From contig CM054058.1 in the NCBI GenBank assembly GCA_028641055.1, forward strand, positions 502,403,919-502,467,918: a stretch of 64,000 bases of DNA. The letters run 5' to 3'. Every line of letters starts with the position of its first letter. Positions within the stretch are counted from its first letter, which is position 1. Under the pieces are notes generated by a model. It had not been told where the DNA came from, did no database searches, and worked only from the letters and a program-made list of their open reading frames with translations. This document shows, piece by piece, positions 1-10,925 of this stretch. The position numbers were made by a program, and so were the translations under genes. Origin of the DNA: Alopecurus myosuroides. Its lineage: Eukaryota > Streptophyta > Magnoliopsida > Poales > Poaceae.

Positions 1-107
1 AAAATTATAACATTTAGTTTCTACTCATGCTAATATTAACTTATATACATACTCCTAATCTTTGAGCTAACATACTACCCAAACAAAAGACCCCTAACAC
101 TAACAAG

Positions 108-206
108 TATCTAACCCTAACCCTAGCAAATATCTAGCCCTAACCCTAACCCTAACCCTCACAAATATCTAGCTCTAACATATAAGAACCCTAACCCTAA
201 CATTTA
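108..206. repeat. Interstitial telomere-like CCCTAA repeats
   Basis: Runs of CCCTAA occur in blocks of two or three, separated by a tatctagc-type spacer. The CCCTAA unit is the C-strand of the plant telomere repeat. The runs are short and imperfect and are embedded in transposon-like DNA, so they are interstitial motifs rather than a chromosome end. Confidence 0.6.
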
Positions 207-540
207 GGGGACCATACAAGCCACCAACTAGGCAATTAAACCACAAACACCATGCATCATTGGGGTCAAATTGAATTTCTAGGGTTTCCAAGATTGAAAC
301 AAAAATCAACCAAAAAAAAGGTTTCTAATTGGTCAAAACAAGGGGAAATGGAGGACATTACCTCTAGGAATTTGTTGGGGGCAAGATTCGATGAAGAAAC
401 CTTCAAATCGGAGGATTTGAGGAAGGATTTGAGAGGAGAGGGAGGGGAGCCGCCGGGGGAGCCTTCTCTTCCTCCAAAAAAAACGATAAGTGCTGCTTGG
501 GTGTGGGGGAGAGGGGGTCGCGCGCGACTTAGTGCACTCG

Positions 541-712
541 ATGTGTAGCGCCCAGAGACCAGGCGCTACACATGCACGCTTGGGCCCACCTGCCAGACGC
601 CACGCAGGCAGCCGGCTGGCCCAGCAGAGCCACGTACGCACAAGTGTAGCGCCTACCTTCCAGGCGCTACACAGAAGGGTGTGGCGCCTAGCCATTGGGC
701 GCTACAGAAAGA
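541..712. repeat. Paired hairpins with GTAGCGCC...GGCGCTAC arms
   Basis: Three short inverted pairs follow one another: tgtagcgcc/ggcgctaca, gtgtagcgcc/ggcgctacac and gtggcgcc/gggcgctac, each with a loop of under about 15 nt. The same architecture, with different arms (TAACGCC/GGCGTTA), occurs near both ends and in the middle of the complete MULE at 925-13286. This suggests subterminal repeats of a related family. Confidence 0.6.
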
Positions 713-924
713 GGTTAGATTTCGAATTTTTTTCACCGGAGGTGCAGACTGTGAATTAGTTTCGAGTTGTGGTCAACGGAGTCCATTTTGCCGAGATTCC
801 TCGCCGGACTATTCGGCCCTCTGCGAGCGAGTTACAGAACCGGCACGTAGCACGGCAGAGGCGTTCTTTCAGACAACACTGCAGCTGCACCACCTCCATG
901 CAACGACCTCTTGAAGAAGCCATG

Positions 925-1049
925 GTGAAATTTCACAGAAATAACCTTTTCGCCCACCAAAATCACACTCTAGCCCTCCAAACCAAAAAATTCAAAAAAT
1001 AACACTAATCTTTAGTGTCCGCCTGTAAGGAGTTAAACACTATAGGACC
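925..1049 (+). repeat. Outer part of MULE left terminal inverted repeat
   Basis: It begins GTGAAATTTCACAGAAATAACC and pairs with the right terminus GGGAAATTTTACATAAATAACC read on the minus strand. The match continues through an ACACTCTA phrase, an AAAAAATTCAAAA phrase and a CCGCCTGTAAGG phrase, as far as the Harbinger-like insertion. It resumes at 2503. Confidence 0.85.
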
Positions 1050-1052
1050 TAA

Positions 1053-2499
1053 GAGCATCTCTACCAGCCCCCGGAAGTCCAATAGGGGTCCAGACCAAAA
1101 AAAACCGCCGCAGCGGCACCCCCAATGGTGTACACCCGCCAAGTTTCTGTCACACCACTCGACAGCCCCCCCCCCACCGTCAACACAAACCGCCCCCGGC
1201 GTGAGTTAAGTCATCGTGCACAAACCGCCCCCGGCATGAGTTAAGTTATCGTGCAGACGGCTGGTGCGCGTTAATGCCGCTTGACAATTCCCAATGCGAC
1301 GGGACGCCGGCCTGCAGCACACCAGCGAGTTACACCGACGACACGACGTGATACTTCCAGTGCTAGCGTTGCTCCTTCCCACGCGAGGCATTTACGGCGT
1401 CGCTGCCCTTGGACCAAGGATAAAAGGCGCCCGTCGCCATGCACATCGCCTCGCCTCCTGCGCCAGCGCCATGGCCAACACTTAGGAGGTCTCCGGCACG
1501 AATCTGACGAGCGGGCGCACCATCAACATGGAGGGCGCGTGGGAGCTCTACCGGTACGGGCTCCTCGCCCCTCCGGAGTGCCACATCCCGAAGGAGTGGC
1601 ACATCTCCAACTGCGGTCTCGTCATCCCACCAGTCCGCCGCTACATAGACAGGCGTCGTAGCTGGATGACGATGGCAGAGTGCCACCTTCCCGAGAACGA
1701 CGACGACCAGCACAACGGGGGGCACTGGATCGACCGCTTCAAGGAGAAGCGGCAGACCATCATCAATATCGTCGATGGCCCAGACGTCCTCCTGTCGCGG
1801 TGGAACGCCGTCGGGCGACGCCGCTGGTGGGATCGGACTGGCAGCCGTCCGCCACCGTCAAGGAGGAGCCACGGGTCAAGGAGGAGCCAGAGTTCGACAA
1901 GGCGGTGTACAACTTCCTGTCACTACTACGCGACCCGATGGACGACAACTGCCCCGGTCTCCTCGCTGCCATGGCCAGGTCGGTGGCCACGCTGGAGCAG
2001 GAGTCGCCGGGTTGGCTGCAGACGATACAGTCCACCGCGGTGGATGCATCCGGCAGCCGCGGCGGTTGCAGCAGCGTGGCCACGGCCACCTCCAGCACCC
2101 ACAGCGCTCGCAACGCCCCCTCCTCCAGCGACGCCGGCCCCTCCTCCAGCCACGCCGGCGCCTCCTCCAAGGGGAAAGTCGTCGTGCTCGACGCCAGCGA
2201 CGACGGCGACTTCGACTGGGGCAACGACGAGTAGGCTAGGGTTAGGTCCGGCGGCGCATTTGCAATTTTATTCAAATTATGTAAAATATTTATAAATTTG
2301 AATGAAATTACGAATTTTAATCGGGCGTGCACAAGGTGTTTGTGTTTATAACCTAAGAAAGATGATCGCCGGTTGGGAGGCGCCGATGTGGCACCCGTCC
2401 ACCAAAATCGCGGACACCGGTCCGGCGCCCCCAAAGGGGGTTCAATTGGGGGGAGGGGGGTGCCGGACACGAATTAGATGGGTGCCGATGGAGATGCTC
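1053..2499 (+). mobile_element. PIF/Harbinger-like element with TAA target duplication
   Basis: The terminal inverted repeats start GAGCATCTC on both strands, and 3-bp TAA target duplications lie at 1050-1052 and 2500-2502. The length is 1447 bp. It sits inside the left inverted repeat of the MULE, which therefore predates it. It carries one degraded ORF and no transposase. The GAGCATCTCCAGC-type terminus and TAA/TTA target are typical of grass PIF/Harbinger elements. The same terminus style recurs at 21070-22344, 23790 and 61394-62758. Confidence 0.8.
1471..2234 (+). pseudogene. Degraded ORF of a Harbinger-like element, function unknown
   Basis: The likely start is ATG at 1471, preceded by a TATA-like ggataaaag at about 1419. 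The frame hits a TAG after four residues, then reads on through a Trp/Tyr-rich segment (GAWELYRYGLL, PPECHIPKEWHISN) to about 1810. There the frame must shift to continue into an acidic and Ser-rich part with repeated VKEEP motifs, ending at the TAG at 2232-2234 with a DDGDFDWGNDE tail. I do not recognise a named domain. Its place in the element equals that of the 197-aa ORF at 61893-62486, and both end in an acidic tail, so it is probably the accessory ORF of this Harbinger-like group. Confidence 0.5.
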
Positions 2500-2502
2500 T
2501 AA

Positions 2503-2640
2503 GTTGTTATTCACCATGGACACAGACAACCACGTGGCAGGCAGCTTAACACCCCCGCCGAAGGGGTTATACTCGTCGGGGCGTTAAGGCTAAGAACTTA
2601 ACACGGGTGCACGGCCCCTCCCGAACCCCCTTCTTATTTT
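2503..2640 (+). repeat. Inner part of MULE left inverted repeat with hairpins
   Basis: The phrases ccacgtggcaggcagcttaac and ccgaaggggttata match the reverse complement of 13070-13110 (ccacgtggcaagcagcttaac, ccgaaggcgttat). This continues the MULE left inverted repeat after the Harbinger-like insertion. Short TTAAC...GCGTTAAG arms form hairpins. Confidence 0.75.
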
Positions 2641-4608
2641 CCCTTTTCCTCTTTCTATTTTTGAAGAAGAAGATGAACTACCCCACCACCCCATCTCTCT
2701 TCTCCCCCAAATCCATCATCTTTTGGCAAGATCGGAGCCCTATCTGTTAGGGATTTGGTTCCCCAAGGGTTTCCAAAGGTATTGGCCCACTTTCCCCCTC
2801 ATTTTATTGGTTGAAATTCTCACTTTTCATTCTCTAGATTTTCTCGATTCCTAATCTATCTAGTTTCTTAGATATTTAGATTGTTAGTAGTGTATTAGTG
2901 TGTTTCGAAGTATTTAGGTTGCTATAACTGGTGTATTTTGGAACCCTATATTCTAATATTAGATTTTAGTATTAGATTAGTGGATTTCTAATATTAGTGT
3001 TATTATTAGATTGTTATTATGAGATATTTACTGTTAGTTTGCTTTTTTTTTGAACGATTGGCACATTTTATTTCATTGTAATGTTACTTCAAATTACTAT
3101 TGTTAGTACAACTGTTTTTGTTGGAATGATTGCCACATTTTTTTTTGAACAATGTAATAAGACTTTGGTATTTGTATTGTTAGATGACAAGGATTACAAA
3201 ACGCAAGAATGATGCCCCAGGTACTAGCAAGGGTAAGAATGTTAAGGTCAAACCAATGAAGGCGACTACTTCAAAGGGAAAGAAGACGAAGGCTAAAGAT
3301 TACATTGCCATGGGTTTGCATGAATGGGAAGAGGTTATAATGAAGGTATACGCATATTTAAAACGTAGAGAGGAGATAGCTGATACCCTTTTTGGAACGA
3401 GGAGCAAGCTAAAGTCTTCAATGTTTTCATTCTAAACAAGAGCATCGAGATTGTGAGCCAAAGCACGTGAATTTTGAGTACATTAGGGGCTACGATTATC
3501 AGTTTGGATATCTCATTTCTGTCTATGACACCATTGGTGTTAGGAAGATCATGGAATTTGAACAAGACTATAATGCTGACGTGGTGAAACAATTTTATGC
3601 AGCCATGTTCTTCGTGAAACATATGGACAAGATAATAAAGTGGATGTACGGTGATGACATGCTTAGTGCCCTTCTCATGGACTTTGTCAAAGCAATAGAC
3701 TATGAGGAACAATATACAAGGAGGAGAGCAATTCCACACTATGGTAAGTGTCGTGGGATTATCACGGCAGACGTTACCGGGGGTAACTGATCTTGGGGCA
3801 AGACGACACAGGCGTTTGGGAGAGGGTTTAGCTCAGAGGAAAACATGGTGGAACTCGATCTGGTAGCCGGCAATCAAGTCGCCGAGTCTCCGATCTCAAT
3901 ATATTAACTCGATCTCTTGTATACACTGGATGCTCGATATCAAGCGGTACTACTAGGTTTCTTGGATCTCTCAACTAGACCTAGGGGTCGGTTTATAAAG
4001 CACCCGTATCCCCCGGCTTGTCCTCCAAGACACACCCTGGATCCTACCCGGACACGGCATACAAACCCTAACCTTCCTTTACCGTAACCCACAATCCGGG
4101 TTACTAGGCCTACAAACCTGGGCCTTCCGGAAGTTTCTTTATCCTTAGCCGGATCCTGCACAGAGTCCTTTGGGCCAGATTACGCCTTGGAGTTGGCCTA
4201 CCGGGTTATTATCCCTCCATCAGTAGTCCCCAAAATAGCTTGGGCTTCACGGATTCTTCCTTGAAGTGCTTGCTATTCCCTGCAAAAATACCAATCTCAC
4301 AAATATATGGAGGCCGGGTTAAGATGCTTTGATAAGTAGCTAGGCCCAACTCCACGGTGGCCATATGGTAACCCGGCTCTTCTCCAAATACCTGGCTTAG
4401 CTTTCCGGGTCTAAGCCCTGATAAAAGTGTCAAGATTCTGCACTTTACTCGATAATTGACCTTGATATTATGAAGAATATCTCCTTCTTATTTCTGCCCA
4501 GATATCACGTTCAACACTTAAAGCATATTTCGCAAAATTCAAACAAATAGCCGTTACTCCGCAATCCCCGGCTCCCGCTCGCGGAACCAAACTTATCCAC
4601 ATGAACCA

Positions 4609-4618
4609 TTATAAATAT
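4609..4618 (+). promoter_or_regulatory. Candidate TATA box of the Transposase_28-type gene
   Basis: TTATAAATAT is followed 25-40 bp later by a C/T-rich 5' leader. The leader runs to a GTAAG-type donor near 4872, and a TTTGCAG acceptor lies at about 5391, ten bases before the start codon. The spacing is compatible with a promoter and a 5'-UTR intron. Confidence 0.45.
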
Positions 4619-5400
4619 GCCCGTAGGGGTAACCCTAACCCCAACGGCTCACTTCCCCCCATTCCTCTTCCTTTCTTCCTCCGTGCTCAATCTCACAGAG
4701 CGCCGCCACGGAAATCCCACGCGCATCTCCGGAGCCTATTGGCCGGCGGCTGCGTTCCACCACAGCTCACTCTGCACCGCCGCCAAACCCCCAGCCGGCC
4801 CGTCGGGAATCGCAAAGGGGCACCAATCTTGCGCGATTTGCCTCCGTCGAGCTTCACTTCAATCTCCTCCAGTAAGATTCCCATACCCATTAATTAGCCT
4901 CCGCAATTTCTTGATTTTCTTCAAATTAGATCTAGGTCAACCCGCCGGTCATTTTCCCGGTCATGCCGAATTAGATCGCTTGTATTCATTCTAACTCATC
5001 CAATACGTGGGATATAGACTTTATTGCGTTTTCCTACCGCCCACATTTGTTAATTTTACCGCAAATCTAAAAACGGAGTCTCCAATCTGGGCTCGGGCCA
5101 CTCAGAGTTTCCGCCCTTATCTCTGTCACCCGGAAAATCCTCCCCTTTCCGGTTCTTTTTATTCGCAATAAGTGCCTGTGCAACCATTCATCGTCCTCAA
5201 AAGCTCTTTCAATGCATAGACCTCCATAACTTTTATTACGATGCTCGATACCCGGATAATTCGAACCTCACTCTGCAGATTGACACCCGGATAGTATGCA
5301 ATTTCCATGTCTCGGTATCACCCACCGATACTCGGCCAGCTCACAGTTTCCGTGTCTTATTCCTTGTATCCTTCTACCTCGTGCTTTGCAGGTCAACCAC

Positions 5401-8135
5401 ATGGCTCCCAAGAAGCAGGGAAAAACACCGACCAAGGCCAAGACCACCAACTCCATATCCGCCAACTGGGCGCGATCTACGGTCACCAAGGCCAAGTTAG
5501 AAGAACTGGTCGAGCTAGGAATTCTTCCCCCTCAAGAGGATATCCAGTGGAGGGTGCCGGGTAAGGAGACCCGGCCTACACCGGCAAAGGATGAGGTAAT
5601 ATGCTTTGTAGAGCACGTGACTCGGGGCTTTCGTCCTCCGGGTCACCCCTTCTTCCGCGACGTCCTGAGCCACTATGGCCTTCGTGTATTTGACATAGGT
5701 CCTAATTCTGTGTTAAATATCTCCCACTTTATCGTCCTTTCCGAGTCATACTTGTGCACTCCGCCAAGTCTGGCTCTTTTCGTTGAGCTTTTCCAGTGCA
5801 AACCGTGCCGCGAAAGCGGTGACGGGGCACTTCTCGCTTGCGGCGGGGTTTCTATCCAGCGCCGCAAGAATTCTCTGATGCCACCTCTTACCCTTAACTC
5901 CCACGTCAAGCACTGGCAGCTCTCGTACTTTTACTGCCAAGACACTTCCCCACCCGGCCAAAAGAAACTGCCGGGTTACTCAGAGGGCCTTCTTGACATC
6001 TCTGAGAAATTTAACGCCTTTGCCCCTGACTCGGACAGGGAGGCAATTCAACCTCTGCTAGCCAAAATCACCACTCTCGCGGCCCAAGGTCTCATCGGGC
6101 TCAACCTGGTGAAAACTTGGGTCGATTTCCGGATTCAACCCAATTCCATCCGCACAAAGTTAATGTGCGAGTATTCGGGGCAAACCACGGACCCGCTCCG
6201 GTACTCTGACAACAGCTTCGCGGCTGGTGACACCCATAAAACTATCAAGGGTTTTCTGACAGAAAAACTTGAGGTAATCCGGAACATAGCCGGATCAGAG
6301 CCCTTCACACTCGAGAACCCAGCCCCCAAGGTGAAGATCCAATTTTGACGTCTTTACCCTTGCTCTTTCCACTTGATACAGTCGATAACCCTTGTACTGA
6401 TACTTTTATTTCAGGCTGATGATGATTTTTGGAAGATCAACACTTCTCCTAGCTCCGAGAGTCCAGAGGAGCAAGAAGAGGCCGTTAACTCGGACGAAGG
6501 TGCTCTCCGGATTTTACTTGGTTCCTTTAAGTTCGTCGCAACTCCTTCATTTTCTAACTAACTTTGATGATATCCAGAACAAGAGGAGGATGACGAGGAA
6601 GAAGAAACTGACGGCAAAGTGGAATCCGCCAGTGATGAAGACGAAGTGGAGCCGACAATTAAAGTCGGATCTAAGAGAAAACCCCGAGGGGTCGTCTTCA
6701 AGGTTTCATGTCGCCTCCTTGTATTCAATTCGTATTCCTTTGGTGATATACATGAGCTAACTTGGCATTATTCCACTGGCCGTATTTGAAGGAGTCGCCT
6801 ATGACCAAGCGCAGAGCGACTCGGAATTACCCGGGTGATGACGCTCTTAACCCGGGTACTCCGTCGTCTCCGGCTCGGCGCAGTGGTATTTACCTTATCC
6901 TTTGTCGGAGGAAACAATCTTTCCGAACCATTCTCTTACGAAATCTCACTTGATATTTTTCAGATTCGCCCGGGTCTGGCAACAAATTCCCTTCAGACTT
7001 TGCGGTGAATCCCGGGTAAAGTTCCTTTTCTGACGTTCTATCGCATTTTCATCACCCTTTTCTGATTGCACACTGACTGCTCACTCTCACTATCCATAGG
7101 GCCACTGTCGTTATTAGTGACCAAGAGGATATGGCAACCGATAACCCGGGTAAGGGAAACCCAGCTGATAAAACAACAGCCGAGTCTAGCGGCGAAGAAC
7201 AAGCGTCACCAATAAACCCGGGCACACAAGAAGCCGAGTATCCGATCGCCTCCCACACAAGCAAGAAGAAAAGAGCTGCAACCTTGGGTGCAGGAGAAGG
7301 AGCATCGGATTCCGACATTCGAATGACCCGGGTGCCGCCTCCCACTAAGAAGAAAACTCCTTCTCGGAATTTCCAAGGCCCCGGGTCCTCTAATACGGGT
7401 AATGACACTTTTGATCAACTGATGGACACTCTCCTCACTATGAAGACTTCAGAGAGCAATATTCTGGAGCGCATGGCCGCAGAGCACCAGGTAATAATAC
7501 TTGATATCTCGTAGTGCATGCCTAGTCCCCAAGTTCCGAGCATGACTTGCTGAAGTTGTGCTTGGTACTTTACGCAATACTCAGCTTGCCATAATATCCG
7601 ACTGATACTTGTGCTCCTTGCTACTTACAGGCGCAGATTACCCGGTCTGATGAAATTTTGCTCAAGACCGAACAACTTCTTCTTGCCGAGGTAAAGCAGA
7701 GAGAAACCCTCGAGGATGACGTGGAAAACTTGAAGAAGGATGTTTCTAAATACCAGAAGAAGTGCAATACTACTCAAACCGCACTGAAGAAACTATCGGA
7801 CCAGGTCACCGATACCTATCAGATCTTGCTTAGTAAGTTTTTGCTGCCGACTGTCTTCGTGCCTTTACTTTATTGTATGATACTCGGGATCACTAATACG
7901 TCCTTCCTTTGCTTCAACTGCAGGTGCCAACCTTGCGGCCCCAGAGGAGGATGCCCTTGCAAAGGCTAAAACTTTAAAGACTGTGCTCCGGACGTTCTTT
8001 GCCGGCACGAAATTTATATTGGACGCCATGAAGTGGCCTACTGAAGTATACCCGGGTGAAGAAAATCTCATCAAAGCCTGCTCCACCGTGCCTGGCTGGA
8101 TTTATGGAAACGCTCGTCATGCCGGATTGGTATGA
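5401..8135 (+). CDS. Intact 8-exon gene, putative gypsy-type transposase domain (Transposase_28-like)
   Basis: Exons read from the splice sites: 5401-6330, 6415-6499, 6578-6702, 6792-6885, 6964-7015, 7100-7490, 7631-7832, 7924-8135. Every junction is GT/AG, phases agree, and the 2091-bp sum is open from ATG to TGA (696 aa). Residues about 25-180 (start KLEELVELGILPP; HPFFRDVLSHYGL; SLALFVELFQC) match the plant domain called putative gypsy-type transposon. An acidic low-complexity middle follows, then a Lys-rich stretch, a probable coiled coil (exon 7) and a C-terminal block with TFFAGTKFILDAM and CSTVPGWIYGNARHAG. The family has no proven transposase activity known to me. It differs from nearby TE genes in being undamaged, which suggests a recent insertion. 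Confidence 0.8.
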
Positions 8136-9179
8136 CCCGGGCCTTTACCCTGGCTAAGGCTTACTTTCCAAAGCTTGACCCGACAAAGATAATATCCGGG
8201 TTTCAGTAAGGGTGCTCCTCCAGGTAAGACATGCCTTAAGTGGCATTGTCCCGAAGGCACATGCTCAAAAGACATTGGTAAAATTGTTGGACTGAACCTA
8301 AAGTATTACTATTTGATGAACCTTATCAACGTCTCAATTTTTCCTAAGCCCGGTAACCTAGGGAAAGTTAGCGGTCATGACATCCAGCTCTTGTACCATG
8401 CTCGTAATTCCGGTGACGAGATGATGAAGTGGATGTAGGAGAAAATGAGGCTTGTGGTCAAGAACCGGGCGGTTTCTTTGCTATGCACCATACATCTATG
8501 CATTCATCAAGTATGTGAGAACTGAGAGGTATAGAGAGCTAGCACCACTTGAGGACTTGTTTCCTGCAAATGTGCCTCATCACTCATATCAATTCAAGGC
8601 GAAGCACATCTCAAGAGTAGTCGCTGTAGGTGCATCATCTAGTGCTACCCATGGCAACCCTAGTGCGCTACGGGAATTTTTCAACAAGTTTTGGAACATC
8701 TACAAAGCCAATTATGAACGGACTCATCGGATGCATCAGATTGAGAAGCAGCATTTTAGAGAGTTTCGGCATGGTCGAAGGCAAAGTGGATTCCAAGACG
8801 TTCCTCACAATCTGCAAAACTTGGAGGATAGTGACAAAGAAGATTTCCCTACTCCACCGCTAACAGATGATGCTTCCGCGGTTGGGATGGTGCACCCCCT
8901 AACTTTGCTACCGGACAGGAGGACAGTGGTAGCGACGCGTCTAGTGTGGAGTAGTTCATCGTCAATCTAGTCTTGTAATGGTTTAATTTGAAAACTTGTC
9001 ATGTTTGAAAACTTGTCGTGTTTGCATTGTTGAATTCGAACCATCTATGTTATGACTTTAAATCTATGTAATTTGAACCTATTTTAGGATTTAATGTATC
9101 GTGGCTTGCTTTGTTAAATTTCATTGCAAATTGTTGTGACATATTTCCCACAACCCTGCCAAGGAAAGAAAGTGTGAAA

Positions 9180-9385
9180 ACATGTACCGGTAACTTAACG
9201 CCTTAGTTTGCGGCGTTATGGTAGTAAGGCTAACGCCACAGTGGAGGGCGTTATGCCCTTTTCGTGGAAGTCCGCCCTTGTATCCGCTCCGGATCTGTCA
9301 GGGGTAGGAGTTCGCGAGGAATTTTGGCGGATTTCCACTACGAAGATTCTTAACGCCTTGAAGCAAGGCGTTATGCGACCTATGG
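9180..9385. repeat. Internal hairpin cluster with TTAACGCC...GGCGTTAT arms
   Basis: At least three arm pairs occur (cttaacgcc/ggcgttat, ctaacgcc/gggcgttat, cttaacgcc/ggcgttat). They copy the hairpins near both MULE ends but sit in the middle, between the two plus-strand passenger genes. This hints that a shorter MULE end lies here, or that the element is a fusion of two MULE-derived units. Confidence 0.6.
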
Positions 9386-10145
9386 TTTAAATCGTAGGTG
9401 GCCAGCCCCCACTCCTCACACCCACTCCCCATTCCAAAGAAGCAGTCGCCGCTTACGTCGTCTCTCCGTTGTCTCCGGCCCAGCTAGGGGGCCGCCGCCA
9501 TCGCCCCTCCTCTTCTAGGCCTCCTTGTCCCCGAGCCTTTGGAGCTGCACCTCCCCACCCCCTCCGAGCTCCCCCTTTTCCTTTCTCCTCAAGCAAGGTC
9601 CTCCTCAACCAAGCTTCTCCCTCAGACCTCCTCGTCGCCTACACCATTCCTAGTTGGCCCGATAGCGAGAGTTCCCACGACTCGTGGACGGGTCTTGTAA
9701 GTATTATCACCAATCTAGAGTTATGGTTATGATAAATTTGGTAGAATTAAGTTAGTGTTAATTTCTAGGGTTAGTGTTTTAATACACTTTTTCAAACTTT
9801 GTAGCTCCATGAGGTTGATTATATGATGATAATTTGTGTAGAATTAAGTTAGTGACGATTTTCTAGGGTTAGTGTTTTAATATACTTTTTCGGACTTTGT
9901 AGCTCCACGAGGTTGATTATGTTCCCGATACTATCGAGAACCCTTTGTGGTGTGGGGGTAGCGTTTGATTCAACTGAGACTTGCCACCTTCACAATGCGG
10001 TGTTGGAGAGATTCCTTGCTTTTTGAGGGTCGAACACGGGACGTTGTTTCTATGCGTGTTCTATTAAGAATGTAAGTGCATCACCGCTTAAACTTTGGTC
10101 CTCGTGCATAATTTTTGGGATGACAACATGATATTTTTGTGTGTA

Positions 10146-10640
10146 TAAGATGCCATAAATTGTGGATTTATGTGTTGGGTGGATGCTGTGTGGGAACCTA
10201 CACTAGAAAGATCAATCGACAAACTTTGGCACATGTATGAGGAGAGCAACAATGCTAGAATCAATGACAAGATTCGCAATGATAAGTTAGTGCAAGAATT
10301 GTCCGACGAGAAGAATAAGATTGATGAAAAATACAAGGTCTTAATAAAAGATACGAACAGATGGCTCGATTCCATGGAGAAGAAGCTGCAGCTGGAGAAT
10401 TTGGAAAAAATGAAGAAAGAAGACACTGAGTTGGAGGAGTTAAAGAGAAGGCTCGAGGATATGCATTTCACAATGAGGTGGCAATGCTGCAGATAAGCGA
10501 ATTTGAGAGTAGAAAAAGCAAACAACCCGAGTGCGAGATGCAAAACCGTGCACTAAAGGAGGATAAAAAAAGATAGAGTACTAGTTGTTCGACCTGCTGA
10601 AATCGAGCTTAGCTAACAAGGAGAAGCTGAAGAGGATCAA
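10146..10640 (+). pseudogene. Coiled-coil passenger gene fragment in the MULE
   Basis: A leader-like C/T-rich segment (9400-9700) has a CTTGTAAGT donor near 9695. Short exon-like pieces follow: LHEVDYVPDTIENPLWCGG near 9902-9960, then an interval with stops. The main open stretch, about 10170-10496, reads WVDAVWEPTLERSIDKLWHMYEE and then a long charged heptad-like region (KNKIDEKYKVLI, EKKLQLENLEKM). This recalls grass GRF-type zinc-finger plus coiled-coil proteins associated with transposons, but the zinc-finger cysteines are not clearly present. Frame shifts after 10490 suggest decay. Confidence 0.4.
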
Positions 10641-10925
10641 GCTACTATGCGACGAGTGAGAAGAATGCACTGAGTTATATGAACCTTTTTATTTGTGCCT
10701 GTTTAGTGGGTTACAACTATGTAATGAACGGATGTGTCGACCTTTTAGTGGACTGTAGTTAAGTGGATTGTAATGTTACAACTATATCATTTATCGAACC
10801 TTATCTTTGTTGCTATGTGTTGTATTCGTACCATATTTTCCTTTCAAACTGTATTCGTTTGAGTATAAGAGAAATGGACTACAAAGCTGTTTAGTGGGTT
10901 GTGTAGTATGCCATGGCAACGCACT

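Larger units (their letters stand above)
1..770 (+). mobile_element. Right-end remnant of a MULE-related element
   Basis: No gene is supported here. The order of landmarks matches the right end of the complete MULE downstream: CCCTAACCC-rich AT DNA, then a segment like 12770-12850 (the phrase aatttctagggtttccaa followed by an exon-like attacct boundary), then GC-rich paired hairpins. At about 705-765 a stretch resembles the MULE inverted-repeat phrase near 13205-13255 in the same orientation. The terminal GGTTATTT...AAATTTC part seen at 13265-13286 is missing, so the copy looks truncated on the right. Its left part lies outside the window. This is inference from pairwise similarity seen by eye. 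Confidence 0.45.
3749..8222 (+). mobile_element. 4.47-kb TG...CA element carrying an intact spliced gene
   Basis: The insertion is bounded by a direct repeat GGTAAG (3743-3748 and 8223-8228), and removing it restores the reading frame of the interrupted gene exactly. The element starts TGTCGTGGG and ends CTCCTCCA, so it has the TG...CA ends and 5-6 bp target duplication of an LTR retrotransposon. I can find no second copy of its start near its end, no inverted repeats, no primer binding site and no polypurine tract. It could be one very long solo LTR (LARD-type LTRs of 4-5 kb are known in Triticeae) or an unclassified element. CCCGG/CCGGG words are strikingly frequent in it. Confidence 0.8.
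3184..8970 (+). pseudogene. Plant-transposon gag-like passenger gene, split by an insertion
   Basis: ATG at 3184 follows an AG acceptor-like site. The protein opens with a Lys-rich tail, then a region containing NFEYIRGYDYQFGYL, VVKQFYAAMFF and IIKWMYGDDMLSALLMDF. This resembles the putative plant transposon protein family (FYA...W....F.....L layout); the family assignment is inference. The frame runs into GGT AAG at 3743-3748, where the 4.47-kb element interrupts it, and resumes in frame after the second GGTAAG (8223-8228) as TCLKWHCPEGTCSKDIGK. Damage includes frameshifts near 3390 and 3460, a TAG at 8436-8438 and a shift near 8460. The last open stretch, FLCYAPYIYAFIKYV to SSSSSI, stops at 8970. 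It lies inside the MULE and reads opposite to the MULE transposase. Confidence 0.6.

Noticed and set aside
1..210. Chromosome end suggested by CCCTAA runs
   Set aside because: Runs are too short and imperfect, and transposon-like sequence lies on both sides.
2302..2502. 66-codon frame at the right end of the first Harbinger-like element
   Set aside because: Lies in subterminal repeat DNA and runs into the terminal inverted repeat; no protein motif.
3749..5400. A conventional 5' LTR with a 3' partner near 7500-8222
   Set aside because: No stretch of the 5' region recurs near the 3' end and there is no primer site or polypurine tract. Kept only as a solo-LTR hypothesis.
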